Origin: Thermotogaceae bacterium
GTDB taxonomy: Bacteria > Thermotogota > Thermotogae > Thermotogales > Thermotogaceae
Assembly: GCA_027038385.1 (NCBI GenBank)
Contig: JALVXE010000197.1
Location: 1-6,434 of the forward strand
Direction of reading: 5' to 3'
DNA: 6,434 bases
The stretch's first letter is position 1, and the number at the start of each line of letters is the position of its first letter. The notes beneath the pieces were generated by a model that was not told where the DNA came from, ran no database searches, and worked only from the letters and a program-made list of their open reading frames with translations. Shown here one piece after another: positions 5,227-6,434 of the stretch. The position numbers and the translations under genes are program-made.

Positions 5227-6434
5227 ATGAAGTCGAAAGAAGGCAGTCAAAAGCTCGAAAAATTCATATTCAAGAAAACCCTATCCATAATACTGGCGGT
5301 TGGGATTTTCGTACTCGTTTTCGTCATATCAACGAGCAGCGTCGTTTCATACAGGATGACCGGAAACGTCTCAAAAGTGGTAGAGAACCTTGTGAAATCC
5401 AACATAACGGTCTATCTCAGAGCTCTTGAAGGGTACGAAGAGTCCATGGAAGACAGCATGATGGAAACCTTGAAGAAGATCCCAAAGCTCTACAACGAAG
5501 GAGATATCAGATATATGATAGACGACGTCGAGAAGACGAGCGTATTCCTAAGCGGCCAAAAAGCTCTCGGATATGACGTCGTTGTCTTCGATATGAGCGG
5601 CAAGATGATACTCTCCTCCTCCCCCCATGAATTCAAACCCGACGAGTTCACTCTAAACGTTCTGAAAAAGCTCAAACCTGGAGAGATAATCTTCGAGAAA
5701 ATGGAGGACGTCGTAAAGTACAACGGGAAGGACGTACTCGTCAAAGAAGGTTACGTGAAGATAAACGATAAAACAGCCGCGGTTTTGAGGGCTTTCATAG
5801 ACTGGCCCGGAATAAACAGCCTGATAGATTCCATAGCGTCGATACCGAAAAAGTACGATTTTATAAAAGAGGTTGGAGTTTATGATTACTACTTCGAACC
5901 ATTTGGATGCGCGTTTCCGCATCTCACACTTGAAGAGAAGTCCATGGTTGAGAAAGCTTTGAAAACCGGAAAGCCCGTAGTCGATAGAAAATTTGCAAGG
6001 ATGCTCTTTGCGGATGTCATAAACTTGCCTTCAAAGGAGGGAACTTTTTCAAAACCGTTTTTCGTTATGATAAGGACCAATTTTGATTTTGCAAAGTCAG
6101 CTCTCTGGGCCCTTTCCATATTCCTCGTGCTCTCCATAATCCTGGCCATATACTATTCAAGCTTATCTGTTAAGAAGATGGCGCACAAAATGAACGGAGA
6201 TATCGAGGATCTGATAAAGATCATAAGGAAGTTCAGGGAAGATAAGATATTCCTTCCATCGGAAAGGGTGGAATCATCTGAGATAAAGGAGTTCAGAGAG
6301 CTCTTTCTGCACTTTTACGAAATGGCGCAGGATATAACGGCCTATGTTGAAATGCTCGAATCTTCCGAGCAAGAGCTCGAGAAAGCCTACCAAGAAATCG
6401 AAAGAGCATACTCAGAACTCGAGGAATCCCACCT
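5227..6434 (+). CDS. Membrane-anchored sensor protein, C-terminus beyond window
   Basis: The frame is open from the ATG at 5227 to the window end, giving 402 complete codons with no stop. Residues 1-18 are basic and cytoplasmic, and a first membrane helix spans about 17-40. An extracytoplasmic region follows (about 41-290), with a Cache/PAS-like stretch YDVVVFDMSGKMILSSSP (116-133). A second helix lies at about 291-314. The cytoplasmic part has a degenerate HAMP-like linker (about 315-370; SEIKEFRELFLHFYEM) and then a coiled coil with heptads KAYQEIE / RAYSELE (386-399). This is the architecture of a transmembrane receptor for an external signal. The output domain is not visible; HD-GYP, GGDEF, histidine kinase or another module are all possible. 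A stop codon ten bases upstream (5215-5217) in the same frame excludes an earlier start, and no ribosome binding site precedes the ATG. The ligand is unknown. Confidence 0.85.
   Translation, partial: MKSKEGSQKLEKFIFKKTLSIILAVGIFVLVFVISTSSVVSYRMTGNVSKVVENLVKSNITVYLRALEGYEESMEDSMMETLKKIPKLYNEGDIRYMIDDVEKTSVFLSGQKALGYDVVVFDMSGKMILSSSPHEFKPDEFTLNVLKKLKPGEIIFEKMEDVVKYNGKDVLVKEGYVKINDKTAAVLRAFIDWPGINSLIDSIASIPKKYDFIKEVGVYDYYFEPFGCAFPHLTLEEKSMVEKALKTGKPVVDRKFARMLFADVINLPSKEGTFSKPFFVMIRTNFDFAKSALWALSIFLVLSIILAIYYSSLSVKKMAHKMNGDIEDLIKIIRKFREDKIFLPSERVESSEIKEFRELFLHFYEMAQDITAYVEMLESSEQELEKAYQEIERAYSELEESH

Noticed and set aside
5136..5429. Open frame spanning the spacer and the start of the sensor gene
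   Set aside because: It has no ribosome binding site and low-complexity Arg/Lys/His-rich content, and it overlaps the well-supported sensor frame.
1..6434. Mobile elements, CRISPR arrays, tRNA or rRNA genes
   Set aside because: No transposase-like frame, terminal repeats, regularly spaced repeats, cloverleaf or conserved rRNA stretch was seen on either strand.

Overview
The window looks like the chromosome of a thermophilic Thermotogota bacterium (Thermotoga or Pseudothermotoga type). The basis is indirect: Shine-Dalgarno sites that match the 16S tail almost perfectly (GGAGGTGATC before two genes), TTG starts, Lys/Glu/Ile/Arg-rich proteins with many AGA/AGG and ATA codons, tight gene packing, and the style of the adenine deaminase and sensor proteins. 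I did not compare it with any database.

Layout. Positions 1-3900 hold four genes on the minus strand, probably one transcription unit read from right to left: a small TTG-started membrane protein (3900-3466), a YhcC/TIGR01212-type radical SAM protein overlapping its 3' end (3491-2583), a soluble PAS-GAF-GGDEF diguanylate cyclase (2549-1233) and adenine deaminase Ade (1182-1, C-terminus beyond the left edge). The gaps are short (overlap, 33 nt, 50 nt), and ade may also have its own promoter.

Positions 3901-4055 are a divergent control region. Two opposed promoter candidates have -35 boxes that abut one short palindrome (3985-3997), part of which recurs 48 bp away. To the right is a TDT-family (TehA/SLAC1/Mae1-like) ten-helix transporter on the plus strand (4056-5069). 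After a 157-nt spacer comes the start of a membrane-anchored sensor protein (from 5227, running off the right edge). It has two membrane helices around a roughly 250-residue extracytoplasmic domain and then a cytoplasmic coiled coil, so its output domain is out of view. Its promoter candidate sits so close to the ATG that the mRNA may be leaderless.

How the genes may work together: the cyclase makes c-di-GMP in response to a cytoplasmic signal read by PAS/GAF, and Ade feeds adenine into hypoxanthine salvage. The radical SAM and small membrane proteins have no assigned job. The window looks like ordinary core and signalling genes. I found no mobile element, CRISPR array, RNA gene or clearly new system. 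The most useful leads are the divergent operator-like region, the possible leaderless sensor gene, the corrected start codons and the uncharacterised membrane protein coupled to the radical SAM gene.
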